A stretch of DNA of 64,000 nucleotides, taken from Ureibacillus acetophenoni. Its GTDB lineage: Bacteria; Bacillota; Bacilli; Bacillales_A; Planococcaceae. Positions 43,998 through 53,939 of this stretch are shown here, one piece after another. Under the pieces are notes generated by a model. That model saw only the letters and a list, made by a program, of their open reading frames with translations. It did not search any database and had not been told where the DNA came from. Location of the stretch: positions 310,001 through 374,000 of the forward strand of contig NZ_OBQC01000001.1 of NCBI RefSeq assembly GCF_900220965.1. The letters run 5' to 3'. Position 1 is the stretch's first letter. Every line of letters begins with the position of its first letter. The position numbers and the translations under genes are program-made.

Positions 43998-44816
43998 CGC
44001 AAATAAGCATGTGAACTTCGCAAGTAGATGTGTGGAAATCGCAAATAAACATCGCGAAATCGCAAGTAAACTTGTAATCGCAAATAGACCTATTAAATTC
44101 GCAAATAAACAAGTGAAATTCGCAATTAAACAAGTGAAATCCGCAAGTAAACGTGTGGAAATCGCAAATAAACATCGCGATATCGCAAGTAAACTTGTAT
44201 TCGCAAATGGATCCCTGAAACTCGCAAATAAGTCTACGAAATCCGCAAGTAAATGTGAGGAAATCGCAATTAAACATCGCGATATCGCAAGTAAACTTGG
44301 AATCGCAAAAGGACCTTCGAAACTCGCAAATAGGCTTGTGAAATCCGCAAGTAAATGTGAGGAAATCGCAAATAAACATCGCGATATCGCAAGTAAACTT
44401 GTATTCGCAAATGGACCCTTGAAACTCGCAAATAGGTTTGTGAAATCCGCAAGTAAATGTGAGGAAATCGCAAATAAACATCGCGATATCGCAAGTAAAC
44501 TTGTATTCGCAAATGGAACCTTGAAACTCGCAAATAGGTTTGTGAAATCCGCAAGTAAATGTGAGGAAATCGCAAATAAACATCGCGATATCGCAAGTAA
44601 ACTTTGAATCGCAAATGGAACCTTGAAACTCGCAAATAAGTCTACGAAATTCGCAAGTAAATCTGGTGAAATCGCAAATAAAGCTCATGATATCGCAAGT
44701 AAATTAGTAATCGCAAATAGACCCCCAGAAATCGCAAATAAACCCCCAGAAATCGCAAATAAACGCCACGATTTCGCAAATAACCCCCATAAATTCGCAA
44801 GAAAAACCTCCACCCA
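43998..44816. repeat. Repeat array 3: 40 CGCAA monomers in 102-bp superunits
   Basis: Forty monomers begin CGCAA between 43998 and 44796. All spacings are exactly 21 or 18 bp. From 44184 to 44712 every fifth step is 18, giving a 102-bp superunit; equivalent monomers at 44163, 44265, 44367, 44469, 44571 and 44673 are 102 bp apart. The 18-bp monomer is always the one following the ATCGCGATAT monomer. Inner superunits are nearly identical (recent unequal exchange), outer ones diverged. Monomer core CGCAARTAAA is the same as array 1. It lies beyond the potD terminator. Long open frames on both strands (43954-44688 minus, 44011-44607 plus) are period artefacts. Confidence 0.95.
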
Positions 44817-44820
44817 AAAT

Positions 44821-44850
44821 AAAAAAAACTACCCCGAAATTCGGGGCAGC
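44821..44850 (-). terminator. Terminator of the polyamine operon
   Basis: On the minus strand CCCCGAA / TTCGGGG followed by TAG and a T-run. Right border of array 3. Confidence 0.85.
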
Positions 44851-44877
44851 CACATTGCCATCAAACGCTATTGATCA

Positions 44878-45954
44878 CTAGCGTAACGACATCTTAAATT
44901 CTAAGAAATATTCATTATACTTACCTAGCCATTCGAGACCTAGGTTTTCGTATACTTCTAAATGTTCACGAAGCTCTTCGTCTGGATAAAAACGTTCATC
45001 CTCAATTACCTCGGGATCCATTAATTCCATCGCTGCTGCGTTTGGAGTTGAATACCCTACGTAATCGTTATTTTGTGCGGACACTTCCGCATCTAACATA
45101 AAGTTAATAAATGCATGGGCACCGTCAATATTGGCTGCTGTTTTTGGAATGACAAAGCTATCAAACCATAAATTGGAACCTTCTTCAGGAACTGCAAAAT
45201 CAAGATCCTCGTTTTCCCACATCATATCTGCTGCTTGACCAGACCAAGTAAGTGCGACAGTTGCTTCGTTGTTAATCATCAATGGAGTAATTTCGTCACC
45301 GATGATTGCTTTAATATTTGGAGATAGAGAAATTAATTTATCGGTTGCTTGACGTAGCAATTCATCATCTTTTGCATTTAATGATTCACCAAGGGAGTTT
45401 AACCCCATTCCCATTACTTCCCGGGCACCATCAACTAAAAATACCTTTCCTTTAAGTGATGGATCCCATAAATGTTCCCACGTATCAAAAGTTAGATGGT
45501 CTTCAACCATTGTTGGATTATAAACAATTCCAACTGTACCCCAGAAATAAGGTATCGTATATTCATTTCCTGGATCAAAGGCTAAGTCTAAAAAGTATGG
45601 ATCGATGTTTTTCATATTTGGGATTTTCGAATGATCTAAAGGAATAAGTAAATCTTCCTCTTTCATCATTTCCACCATATATTCAGAAGGCACAGCGATA
45701 TCATACGCTGATCCACCTTGTTGAACTTTTGTCATCATCGCTTCGTTTGAATCAAACGTTTCATAAATTACTTTAATACCTGTTTCTTCAGTAAATTGTG
45801 CAATCAAGTCTGGATCGATATATTCTCCCCAGTTGTAAACTGTAATTGTATCTTTACTACCTTGTGCGCCACCTGCTTCTAACTGATGAGCTGCAAAGAA
45901 AAGCAGGGCACAAGCAACTACAATCGCAATTGTTGCTTGAACTAATGATTTCAT
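44878..45954 (-). CDS. potD: Spermidine/putrescine ABC transporter substrate-binding protein
   Basis: A 358-residue extracytoplasmic binding protein for polyamines. N-terminal hydrophobic segment VQATIAIVVACALLFFAAH is a signal peptide or anchor; unlike the B. subtilis lipoprotein there is no good lipobox. Conserved parts: TVYNWGEYIDPDLI, YDIAVPSEYMVEMM, YFWGTVGIVYNP, LTWSGQAADM, FVIPKTA, GYSTPN. Last gene of potA-potB-potC-potD, overlapping potC by four bases. Confidence 0.94.
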   Translation of the reverse strand: MKSLVQATIAIVVACALLFFAAHQLEAGGAQGSKDTITVYNWGEYIDPDLIAQFTEETGIKVIYETFDSNEAMMTKVQQGGSAYDIAVPSEYMVEMMKEEDLLIPLDHSKIPNMKNIDPYFLDLAFDPGNEYTIPYFWGTVGIVYNPTMVEDHLTFDTWEHLWDPSLKGKVFLVDGAREVMGMGLNSLGESLNAKDDELLRQATDKLISLSPNIKAIIGDEITPLMINNEATVALTWSGQAADMMWENEDLDFAVPEEGSNLWFDSFVIPKTAANIDGAHAFINFMLDAEVSAQNNDYVGYSTPNAAAMELMDPEVIEDERFYPDEELREHLEVYENLGLEWLGKYNEYFLEFKMSLR

Positions 45955-46751
45955 TCTTGCACCCCCGTGTTGCCAACTTTCGAGCGATTCGTTACAAAGT
46001 AGTATCCAATCACTATAAGCACTGTAGCAATGAATACAATCCCTGAAATCGCATTAACAGTAAGGGTAATACCAGCACGAGCCATTGAATAAATTTCAAC
46101 AGACAATGTTGAGAAACCATTACCTGTTACAAAGAATGTAACGGCAAAATCGTCAAGAGAGTAAGTTATGGCCATGAAAAATCCTGCGAAAATGCCTGGT
46201 TTAATATATGGAAGAATTACTCTTGTTAATACGTCTCGTTTAGAGGCGCCTAAGTCTTGCGCGGCATCAATTAAATTCGTATTCATTTCAAGTAATTTTG
46301 GTAAAACCATTAATACAACAATTGGAATACTAAATGCTATATGAGAAACGAGAACAGATGTAAATCCAAGTTTCACGCCAATCATTGTAAACAAAATTAG
46401 AAAGCTTGCACCGATTACAACGTCAGGACTTACAATTAATACGTTGTTAAACGACAATAGTGTATTTCGCATTTTTTTATTTCTTATTGAAACGATACCA
46501 ATTGCACCTAATGTGCCAATAATTGTTGCGATTAGTCCAGACAGTAAAGCGATAATAACTGTATTTATTAATATTACTAGAAGTCTCGAATCTTCAAATA
46601 CTGCTTGATAATGTTCCCACGTAAAAGATTCAAAGTTATTCATCGTGCCACCACTGTTAAATGAGTAGAAAATTAGATAAAAGATCGGCGCATATAAAAT
46701 AAGAAAGACGATGGCCAAATATACTTTTGCACCTGATGTTAATTTGTTCAT
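45951..46751 (-). CDS. potC: Polyamine ABC transporter permease PotC
   Basis: A 266-residue inner-membrane permease with six helices and the EAA loop LIDAAQDLGASKRDVLTRVILPYIKPGI. It pairs with PotB to form the membrane channel. Its first base overlaps the potB stop. Confidence 0.95.
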   Translation of the reverse strand: MNKLTSGAKVYLAIVFLILYAPIFYLIFYSFNSGGTMNNFESFTWEHYQAVFEDSRLLVILINTVIIALLSGLIATIIGTLGAIGIVSIRNKKMRNTLLSFNNVLIVSPDVVIGASFLILFTMIGVKLGFTSVLVSHIAFSIPIVVLMVLPKLLEMNTNLIDAAQDLGASKRDVLTRVILPYIKPGIFAGFFMAITYSLDDFAVTFFVTGNGFSTLSVEIYSMARAGITLTVNAISGIVFIATVLIVIGYYFVTNRSKVGNTGVQE

Positions 46752-47557
46752 TATACCCGACCTCTCTTTCTTTTCTGGCCAGTAAGTAACATGATGATGA
46801 CCATAAATATAATTAAGAAGACAGCAATGGTAGATCCCATGCCCCAGTTTTGTGCGACTAAAAATTGCTGTTCAATTGCTGTACCTAACGTAATAACTTG
46901 GTTACCAGCGATTAGTCGTGTAATCATGAATAACGATAGGGCAGGTATGAATGTAACTTGTATACCTGATTTTACTCCTTCAATTGTTAGAGGGAATACG
47001 ACACGACGAAATGTTGTAAACCTTGATGCACCTAAATCTCTTGCAGCATAAACTAGTGTCGGATTTAGTTTATCTAAAGCATTAAAAATAGGAATGATCA
47101 TAAATGGTATGAAAATATATACCGCTACAAATATAAAACTAAAATCCGTAAATAAAATTTGTGTTGGTTCAATACCAAACACTTCTGCAATCGCATTGAT
47201 TGGGCCGTACAAACCAAAGATTCCAATGAAAGCATATGTTTTTAACAATAAGTTAATCCAAGATGGAATAATGATAAACATTAACCACAAATGTTTATGT
47301 TTTGTTTTCGTTAAAAAATAAGCTGTTGGGTACGCAACAATTAGAGTAAATAACGTAATTAAAAATGCGTACCAGAAACTAGTCAGTGTCATTGTTAAAT
47401 AAGCTGGTTTAAAGAAATTAACGTAGTTGGCAAGTGTAAAATTACCGTTTAAATCTAGTAGTGAAAAATAACCTACCAATAGAATCGGTGCAATTACAAA
47501 AAGGGCAATCCAGATAACATAAGGGAATAAAGAACCTTTCGATACTTTAGTTGTCAT
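46751..47557 (-). CDS. potB: Polyamine ABC transporter permease PotB
   Basis: A 268-residue permease (start ATG 47557, preceded by GGAGAAG; ATG codons at 47563 and 47572 are possible). EAA loop [28 protein letters not shown] is present. The gene overlaps the end of potA. Six helices predicted. Confidence 0.93.
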   Translation of the reverse strand: MTTKVSKGSLFPYVIWIALFVIAPILLVGYFSLLDLNGNFTLANYVNFFKPAYLTMTLTSFWYAFLITLFTLIVAYPTAYFLTKTKHKHLWLMFIIIPSWINLLLKTYAFIGIFGLYGPINAIAEVFGIEPTQILFTDFSFIFVAVYIFIPFMIIPIFNALDKLNPTLVYAARDLGASRFTTFRRVVFPLTIEGVKSGIQVTFIPALSLFMITRLIAGNQVITLGTAIEQQFLVAQNWGMGSTIAVFLIIFMVIIMLLTGQKRKRGRV

Positions 47558-48662
47558 TGTCATCTTCTCCATAGGATTCTAATCGTTTATCAAAATCTTC
47601 TTCTGATTCGTTAAAACGCATTACATGAATTGCTTCTGGATCAAAGTCTAAGCCAATCTCTTGCCCTACATCAGCTTTTTTCAATGAGTGGACTAGCCAT
47701 TCATTACCGTCTTTATCATAAGTAGATAACTCATAATGTACACCTCGGAACAATTGAGTATCAACTTTTACAACTAGTTTTCCTTTATCAACTGAAGTAA
47801 TCTCTAAGTCTTCAGGACGAATAACAATTTCAACTTTTTCATTTGGCTTCATCCCTTGGTCGACACAATCAAATACTTTTCCATTGAACTGTACTTTAAA
47901 GTCTTCAATCATTACACCTTCAACGATATTTGATTCACCGATAAAGTCGGCTACGAAACGGTTAATAGGTTCATCATAAATATCAACAGGTGTACCAGAT
48001 TGTTGAATTTCACCTTCGTTAAGAACAAAGATTTCGTCTGACATGGCTAAAGCTTCTTCTTGATCGTGTGTTACAAAGACGAATGTTTTACCTAAACGTT
48101 GTTGTAGTTCACGAAGTTCATATTGCATTTCTGATCGTAATTTTAAATCTAGTGCAGATAATGGCTCATCTAGTAAAATAACTTCTGGATCATTCACAAT
48201 TGCACGTGCAATCGCTACACGTTGACGTTGACCACCTGACATTTCAGAAATTTCACGATTACCATAACCAGATAAGTTAACAAATTTTAAAGCTTCTTTT
48301 ACTCGCTCATTAATTTCAATTTCTTTCATTTTTTTAATGCGTAATCCAAATGCTACGTTTTCAAATACGTTTAAATGGGGGAATAGAGCGTAGTCTTGGA
48401 ATACCGTGTTAACTTGTCTTTCGTTTGCTGGAACATTGTTAATTTTTTTGTCATTAAAAAATATGTTTCCACTTGTCGGTTCTGTGAAACCTGCAATCAT
48501 ACGTAGGATTGTTGTTTTACCGCATCCCGATGGACCTAATAATGTATAGAATTTTCCTTTTTCAAGTTCAAAATTAACGTTTTTTAAAACGACTTCGTCA
48601 TCATAAGATTTTGTAACATTTTCAAAACGAATAATTGTATTACTCAAAATTTTCGCCTCCAA
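47547..48662 (-). CDS. potA: Polyamine ABC transporter ATP-binding protein PotA
   Basis: A 371-residue ATPase that drives polyamine import. Walker [10 protein letters not shown], signature [14 protein letters not shown], Walker [13 protein letters not shown] and the switch His in [10 protein letters not shown]; a C-terminal TOBE domain (about 270-360). Directly follows the regulator gene (3 bp gap) and heads potABCD. The C-terminus ends in an acidic run. Confidence 0.96.
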   Translation of the reverse strand: MEAKILSNTIIRFENVTKSYDDEVVLKNVNFELEKGKFYTLLGPSGCGKTTILRMIAGFTEPTSGNIFFNDKKINNVPANERQVNTVFQDYALFPHLNVFENVAFGLRIKKMKEIEINERVKEALKFVNLSGYGNREISEMSGGQRQRVAIARAIVNDPEVILLDEPLSALDLKLRSEMQYELRELQQRLGKTFVFVTHDQEEALAMSDEIFVLNEGEIQQSGTPVDIYDEPINRFVADFIGESNIVEGVMIEDFKVQFNGKVFDCVDQGMKPNEKVEIVIRPEDLEITSVDKGKLVVKVDTQLFRGVHYELSTYDKDGNEWLVHSLKKADVGQEIGLDFDPEAIHVMRFNESEEDFDKRLESYGEDDNDN

Positions 48663-48665
48663 GCC

Positions 48666-49208
48666 TTATAAATAAGATTCTGTTGCTACTAAGAGCAACT
48701 CAGTTTTTCCATCATGTGCGTTAAAAATTTGGTGATTGTTTGATGCTTCGTAATAAATAGCATTTCCTTCGCTTGCAATATATTCTTCTTCACCAATGAC
48801 AACTCGTATGCGACCTTCTAATACATAAATGAAGGTCTCGGCTAATGAAGGTTCGAACAATTTAAATTCTCCGCCTTTTTCAAGCGTTAAATAAACTGGC
48901 TCCATCTCTTTTTCATTAGAAGTTGGAATTAACCATTTAATTTCGTATTTTTTTTCTTCATCGAAATATGTTGTTTGATCGTCTTCGTTATAAACGATTT
49001 TTTCTTCGGCTGTTGAATCATCGAAAAATTCTTTAGGAGTTGTACCCAAAACTTCCAATATAGTAAATAGTGTATCTATTGATGGTGAATTTAAATCTCT
49101 TTCAAGTTGAGAAATATAGCCCTTTGTTAAATCTGTTCTTTCCCCAAGTTCTTCTTGAGTAAGCCCTTTTTTAAGACGCAGTGATTTGATTTTTCTTCCA
49201 ATTTGCAT
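48666..49208 (-). CDS. XRE-cupin transcriptional regulator of the polyamine operon
   Basis: A 180-residue regulator: HTH_3 at the N-terminus (IKSLRLKKGLTQEELGERTDLTKGYISQLERDLNSPSI) and a cupin_2 domain at the end (VYLTLEKGGEFKLFEPSLAETFIYVLEGRIRVVIGEEEY). The type is that of PuuR/SutR proteins, whose cupin probably binds a small ligand. As the first gene of the pot operon it likely senses polyamine and controls it. A repeat-rich putative operator lies at 49243-49289. Confidence 0.9.
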   Translation of the reverse strand: MQIGRKIKSLRLKKGLTQEELGERTDLTKGYISQLERDLNSPSIDTLFTILEVLGTTPKEFFDDSTAEEKIVYNEDDQTTYFDEEKKYEIKWLIPTSNEKEMEPVYLTLEKGGEFKLFEPSLAETFIYVLEGRIRVVIGEEEYIASEGNAIYYEASNNHQIFNAHDGKTELLLVATESYL

Positions 49209-49242
49209 AAAGGTTTCTTGCTCCTTCGCAGTTTAGTCTTCA

Positions 49243-49289
49243 TAAACTTTTAGTTTAGGAAGTTTACAAATACAAAACCTAAAGTTTAC
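49243..49289. promoter_or_regulatory. Putative operator of the XRE-cupin regulator
   Basis: The palindrome TAAACT-TTT-AGTTTA (49243-49257) is followed by two direct AAGTTTAC copies at 49260-49267 and 49282-49289, 22 bp apart (two helical turns). They sit 35-80 bp upstream of the pot operon start, in the promoter/5' UTR zone. Confidence 0.5.
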
Positions 49290-49463
49290 AATAACGATAA
49301 CCATTATACATAAAATATGGTAATATTCAATATGTTTTCTAATTTTTTTTGTAAACTTTTCTTTGTTGTCATAATGTGATGAACCGAATGTAAAGTCATT
49401 GAATTTATTATTAGTATCCGTCTTTCTATGATTTTTACTATCCATTTAAGGAGGAACTATACA

Positions 49464-49907
49464 ATGAGATTACGCTCACCAATGCCACAGCTTGATGGAG
49501 CGACAACTTGGATCAATGGAAAAGTAAAACGAGAAGATTTAGTTGGAGAGAAACCGACATTCTTTCATTTTTGGTCAGTTAGTTGTTATCTTTGTAAGGA
49601 AGAGATGTGGGATGTAAATAACATTCTTCGTGGCTTTAAAGATGACTTAAATATCGTATCTATCCATATGCCACGTTCAAAGGAAGATAAAGATTTATCT
49701 TTAGTTAAAAAGATCGCAGCGCAGTTTAACATTCAATATCCAATTTACATCGATAATGATTTAAAACTTACCGATGCATTTGAAAATGAGTATGTTCCAG
49801 CGTATTACTTGTTTGATGAAAAGGGGTTATTACGCCACTACCAAGTTGGTGGGAGTGGAATGAGGATGCTAGAGCAGCGTATAAGAAGAATTTTAGGTAT
49901 CATTTAA
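49464..49907 (+). CDS. ykuV: Thioredoxin-like thiol-disulfide oxidoreductase YkuV
   Basis: A 147-residue cytoplasmic thioredoxin-fold protein (TlpA/ResA-like without signal peptide). ATG 49464 follows AAGGAGG; the longer frame from 49428 lacks a site. Redox pair C-Y-L-C in FWSVSCYLCKEEM (B. subtilis YkuV also has a C-x-L-C type), cis-Pro region NEYVPAYYLFDEKG, and C-terminal GGSGMRMLEQR. Closely resembles YkuV as I remember it. Confidence 0.9.
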   Translation: MRLRSPMPQLDGATTWINGKVKREDLVGEKPTFFHFWSVSCYLCKEEMWDVNNILRGFKDDLNIVSIHMPRSKEDKDLSLVKKIAAQFNIQYPIYIDNDLKLTDAFENEYVPAYYLFDEKGLLRHYQVGGSGMRMLEQRIRRILGII

Positions 49908-49931
49908 TAAAATTTAAAATACAATTTTTCC

Positions 49932-49966
49932 GGAGCAGTTTAAAACTTAAAACTGCTCCTTTTTTT
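49932..49966 (+). terminator. ykuV terminator
   Basis: GGAGCAGTTT / AAACTGCTCC followed by TTTTTTTA. Confidence 0.9.
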
Positions 49967-50076
49967 ATTTTTCATAAATTTTAAGGAATAAGTTTCAGTG
50001 TGTGTAATAGAAGGAAATAGCAATGAAGAAATAGAAAATAAAACTTAAAGAACTATAGAAGAAATGAGGAATCAGT

Positions 50077-50772
50077 ATGAGGCAAATTATCGCACTTGGC
50101 GGGGGAGGGTTTTCAATGGAGCCTGATAACCTAGTGCTAGATCAATACATATTAAAACAGTCTAATAAAGAAAATCCTAAAATTTGTTTTATTCCAACTG
50201 CAAGCGGAGATTCTGAAGGATATATTACAAGGTTCTATGAGTCGTTTAATACACTTCCATGTGAGGCGTCACATTTATCTCTTTTTAAACCTCCAACAAA
50301 AGATTTAGAGGGCTTTATATTAGAGAAAGATATTCTTTATGTTGGTGGGGGAAATACTAAAAATTTATTAGCTTTATGGAAAGAATGGGGATTAGACGAA
50401 ATTATTAAGAAAGCTTGGGAACAGGGAATTATCCTTTCAGGTTTAAGTGCAGGTTCGATTTGTTGGTACGAAGAGGGGGTTACAGATTCCTTTGGCGATG
50501 AGCTCGAGCCAATCCAAGGATTAGGATTCATAGAAGGTAGTCATTGTCCACATTATGATGGAGAAGAGGATAGAAGGCCATCGTATCAACAATTCATTGC
50601 AACGAACCAACTAAAACAAGGTATTGCAGCAGATGATGGTGTTGGTATTCACTATGTAAATGAAAAAATCGTCAAAATTATTAGTTCAAGACCAAATGCA
50701 AAAGCATATCAAGTCTCTATATCTAATGGGATCTTAGTTGAAGAGCAACTTGATACAAACTATTTAGGATGA
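50077..50772 (+). CDS. Peptidase E-like protein (S51 family), YgaJ-like
   Basis: A 231-residue cytoplasmic protein of the peptidase S51 (PepE) fold. Nucleophile elbow GLSAGSICW with catalytic Ser, GGGNTKNLLALW, and SHCPHYDGE with the His. S51 enzymes cleave N-terminal Asp dipeptides or, in cyanophycinases, Asp-Arg dipeptides; the exact substrate is unknown. Monocistronic. Confidence 0.9.
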   Translation: MRQIIALGGGGFSMEPDNLVLDQYILKQSNKENPKICFIPTASGDSEGYITRFYESFNTLPCEASHLSLFKPPTKDLEGFILEKDILYVGGGNTKNLLALWKEWGLDEIIKKAWEQGIILSGLSAGSICWYEEGVTDSFGDELEPIQGLGFIEGSHCPHYDGEEDRRPSYQQFIATNQLKQGIAADDGVGIHYVNEKIVKIISSRPNAKAYQVSISNGILVEEQLDTNYLG

Positions 50773-50856
50773 ATTGTTTAGAATACTAATTTTTACAAAA
50801 TATTCACTATAGGTTAAAATGACATCAGTATTATTTCATTCCCACGGAGGTTATGT

Positions 50857-51516
50857 ATGAAAAAGGAATTCGTAGTTATAGGTCTTGGCCGATTTGGTGG
50901 GAGTATTGTTCAAGAACTTGTTCGTCTTGGGGCAGATGTAATGGCAATTGATGCGCATTCTGAACGAGTTGATGAATATGCTAAAATTGCAACACAAGCC
51001 ATTATCGCAGATACGACAGATGAAGAAGTTATTAAGTCACTTGGTATACGTAATTTTGAACATGTGATAGTAGCAATCGGTGAAAATATTCAAGCGAGTA
51101 TACTAACAACATTAATATTAAAAGAACTTGGTGTTCCAAATGTAACAGTCAAAGCAACGAACGACTATCATGCCAAGGTGCTCAAGAAAATTGGGGCGGA
51201 CCAAATCATCCATCCAGAACGAGATATGGGAATTCGAATTGCCAATAATTTAATGTCTAGTAATGTTCTAGATTACTTAGAATTATCAGACGAGCATTCC
51301 ATTATGGAAATAAAGGCTAATGACCGAATAGCTGGCTACTCTATTAAAGATTTAGATATCCGTGCTAATTATGGCATAAACATTGTAGGTATTAAACGCG
51401 ATGAAGCAATAATTATTTCGCCAAATGCTGATGAAAAAATTCTTTTAGGGGATATATTGCTTGTGATCGGTGCAGTAGTAGATATCAATCGATTTGTGAA
51501 AAAAGCTATGGGATAA
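50857..51516 (+). CDS. ktrC: Potassium channel regulatory subunit KtrC
   Basis: A 219-residue RCK protein. TrkA-N domain at the start (VIGLGRFGGSIVQELVRLGADVMAID, nucleotide-binding) and TrkA-C domain at about residues 135-215. In B. subtilis KtrC (YkqB) forms a ring on KtrB/KtrD gated by ATP/ADP and inhibited by c-di-AMP at the RCK-C domain. The gene stands beside rnjA-rpoY as in B. subtilis. Partner channel gene at 18192. Confidence 0.93.
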   Translation: MKKEFVVIGLGRFGGSIVQELVRLGADVMAIDAHSERVDEYAKIATQAIIADTTDEEVIKSLGIRNFEHVIVAIGENIQASILTTLILKELGVPNVTVKATNDYHAKVLKKIGADQIIHPERDMGIRIANNLMSSNVLDYLELSDEHSIMEIKANDRIAGYSIKDLDIRANYGINIVGIKRDEAIIISPNADEKILLGDILLVIGAVVDINRFVKKAMG

Positions 51517-51542
51517 ATTGCTATAGAGGTATTCAAATAATA

Positions 51543-51589
51543 AAGGTGTATGTACAAAAATTAACAATCTAGTATATACGCCTTTTTAG
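51543..51589 (+). terminator. ktrC terminator
   Basis: AGGTGTAT / ATATACGCCT with a long loop, then TTTTTAG. Confidence 0.6.
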
Positions 51590-51628
51590 TAAAAAAACAC
51601 AACTCACCATTGTTTGAGTTGTGTTTTT
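51590..51628. terminator. rnjA-rpoY terminator (bidirectional)
   Basis: AAACACAACTCA / TGAGTTGTGTTT, 12-bp perfect stem with A/T runs on either side. Confidence 0.85.
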
Positions 51629-51634
51629 CACATA

Positions 51635-53302
51635 TTAAACTTCCATAATGATTGGCAAAATCATAGGTCGTCTTTTCGTTTTTTCGAATAGATAAGGACC
51701 TAACACATCATTAATTTCATTTTTCAGTTCTGTCCACTGAGTTAGTTTTTCTTGGATAGATGCGTTTAATTGGTTAGATAACATTTTTTGTGCGTCACTA
51801 ATAAGTGAACCAGACTCACGCATATAGACAAAGCCGCGGGAAATAATATCTGGACCAGCAACGATCTTTTGACGTTTCATATCCACACTTACGACAACAA
51901 TGACCAAGCCTTCCTCAGATAAAATACGACGATCTCTTAATACGATATTTCCTATATCTCCAATTCCACTTCCATCAATATAGACATCACCGGAAGGAAT
52001 TCGACCAGCAACATGAGCTTCATTTGGACTTAATGCTAACACGTCTCCATTTTCCATAACAAATGTGTTTTCAGCAGGAACATCACAGTCAACAGCTAAA
52101 TTCGTATGCATTTTTAACATGCGGTATTCACCGTGAATCGGCATGAAAAACTTCGGTTTTATCAAGCGAAGCATTAATTTTTGTTCTTCTTGTGAACCGT
52201 GACCAGAAGTATGGATATTATTTAATGATCCATGGATTACTTCCGCACCAGCTCTGAACAATAAGTTAATAATCTTGTTTACACTTGTTGTGTTACCAGG
52301 AATTGGTGAAGAAGAAAATACGACTGTATCACCTGGTTGGATTTGAATCTGTCTATGGGTACCGTTAGCAATTCGAGATAATGCAGCCATTGGTTCCCCT
52401 TGAGAGCCTGTACATAAAATAAGTACCTCATTTGCTGGTAGGCGATTAATAGCTTGTGCATCAACAAATGTTTCCTTCGGTGCAGTAATATATCCAAGTT
52501 CACGACCAATCGTAATCGCGTTATCCATGGAACGTCCAAATACAGCGATTTTACGACCATATTGTGCCGCTGCATCGGTTACTTGTTGTAAACGGTGAAT
52601 ATTTGAAGCGAATGTTGCGAAAATGATACGTCCTTCAACTTTTCTAAAAATATCGTGAATACTTTCGCCAACTTTTCTTTCAGACATTGTAAAGTTAGGA
52701 ACTTCAGCGTTTGTACTATCTGAAAGTAAACATAAAACGCCGTCACGACCAATTTCAGCCATTTTCGTTAAATTCGCTGGTTCTCCTACAGGTGTGAAGT
52801 CAAACTTAAAGTCACCAGTATGAACAATATTTCCTGGTGGAGTTTTAACTACAATTCCAAAAGCATCTGGAATACTATGAGTCGTACGGAAAAAGCTTAC
52901 AGATGTTTTTCGGAATTTAATAACATCATCTTCTTTAATTTCGATCAATTTTGTCGTACGTAATAATCCATGCTCTTCTAACTTATTACGTAATAGCCCA
53001 AGCGCTAATTTTCCACCGTAAACAGGAATATTTACCTGGCGTAATAAATAAGGAATACCACCGATATGATCTTCATGACCATGCGTAATAAATAAACCTT
53101 TAATTTTATCTGCATTACGTACTAAGTAAGTATAATCTGGAATTACGTAGTCAATTCCTAAAAGGTCGTCTTCTGGGAATTTAATTCCTGCATCGATGAC
53201 AACAATTTCATCTTGGAATTGAACTGCATATGTGTTTTTACCTATTTCGCCCAGTCCGCCGAGTGCGAAAACGGCAGCTTGATCATTTTTTACAAATTTC
53301 AT
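51635..53302 (-). CDS. rnjA: Ribonuclease J1
   Basis: A 555-residue metallo-beta-lactamase/beta-CASP ribonuclease with 5'-3' exo- and endonuclease activity, central to mRNA turnover and 16S rRNA maturation. Zinc-site motif [29 protein letters not shown], the beta-CASP region, and [13 protein letters not shown] near the end. Length equals B. subtilis RNase J1. Follows rpoY with five bases between. Confidence 0.97.
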   Translation of the reverse strand: MKFVKNDQAAVFALGGLGEIGKNTYAVQFQDEIVVIDAGIKFPEDDLLGIDYVIPDYTYLVRNADKIKGLFITHGHEDHIGGIPYLLRQVNIPVYGGKLALGLLRNKLEEHGLLRTTKLIEIKEDDVIKFRKTSVSFFRTTHSIPDAFGIVVKTPPGNIVHTGDFKFDFTPVGEPANLTKMAEIGRDGVLCLLSDSTNAEVPNFTMSERKVGESIHDIFRKVEGRIIFATFASNIHRLQQVTDAAAQYGRKIAVFGRSMDNAITIGRELGYITAPKETFVDAQAINRLPANEVLILCTGSQGEPMAALSRIANGTHRQIQIQPGDTVVFSSSPIPGNTTSVNKIINLLFRAGAEVIHGSLNNIHTSGHGSQEEQKLMLRLIKPKFFMPIHGEYRMLKMHTNLAVDCDVPAENTFVMENGDVLALSPNEAHVAGRIPSGDVYIDGSGIGDIGNIVLRDRRILSEEGLVIVVVSVDMKRQKIVAGPDIISRGFVYMRESGSLISDAQKMLSNQLNASIQEKLTQWTELKNEINDVLGPYLFEKTKRRPMILPIIMEV

Positions 53303-53307
53303 GTTAT

Positions 53308-53517
53308 TTAAGCATTCTCCAATCGGAAGTCCGGGCTATTTTTTTCATATTCTAAATAATTGCCCTCTAGTAATTGAATAAATTCAATATTGTAATTACG
53401 GTCTTTTAGATATTGGCGTACTTCTCTTTCTGAAGAAGCTTCTAAGTAAAGACTTTTTGTGTTTTCGCGAACTGGTACTTCAAGTGCATTTTCTTGGTAA
53501 TAAACTTTGTAAATCAT
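53308..53517 (-). CDS. rpoY: RNA polymerase epsilon subunit RpoY
   Basis: A 69-residue protein beginning [18 protein letters not shown], matching YkzG/RpoY, a small RNA polymerase subunit of Firmicutes. ATG 53517 has AAGGAGAG upstream; the frame stays open to 53586, but that extension is not supported. Co-transcribed with rnjA as in B. subtilis. Confidence 0.93.
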   Translation of the reverse strand: MIYKVYYQENALEVPVRENTKSLYLEASSEREVRQYLKDRNYNIEFIQLLEGNYLEYEKNSPDFRLENA

Positions 53518-53586
53518 TTTCTCTCTCCTTCGATACGAACAATTTGCATCTCTCTCAATTTTTCCACATTTTGTGAATCTATTCAA

Positions 53587-53939
53587 ACTTAAATTATAAA
53601 AACTTTATCCGGTAGCAATATACATTCACAAAATGAGTCACTTTGTTCTAGATACCATACATTTTTACTTTTTCTAAATCAGAATAACACGTACCCATTA
53701 GTATAATAAAAATGTTGGGAATTCTTCTAAACAAAGTTAAAAAATATGCATTTCTTTTATATTATCATGTGACTCGTTTAAAATAAAGAAAAGGGAGTGT
53801 CTGAAAAAAACCTTTTTTGACACCCCCTTGCGCCGTGGATGTTGACATTATAGTCATTATCCTTTGAAGCGAACACATATTAAAGTGAAATGAATTAAAA
53901 ATTAGAAAAAACTGCCCAGATATACTCTGGACAGCTAAA
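53587..53939. other. Gene-free gap with hairpin elements
   Basis: About 350 bp. AT-rich on the rpoY side (promoter region). At 53794-53830 an inverted repeat AGGGAGTGTC / GACACCCCCT is followed by TTGCGCC, echoing the structure at 5573-5605. At 53915-53935 a terminator for the short peptide gene (minus strand) is seen. No other gene is supported. Confidence 0.6.
53908..53938 (-). terminator. Terminator of the short cationic-peptide gene
   Basis: On the minus strand CTGTCCAGA / TCTGGGCAG with a five-base loop, then TTTTTTC. Confidence 0.8.

Noticed and set aside
43954-44688. 244-residue Cys-rich minus-strand frame (ICDF/TCGF repeats) and matching plus-strand frames
   Set aside because: They lie in array 3, have no ribosome sites, and are open in several frames because both 21 and 18 are multiples of three; the plus frame is cut by a TGA where one monomer changes.
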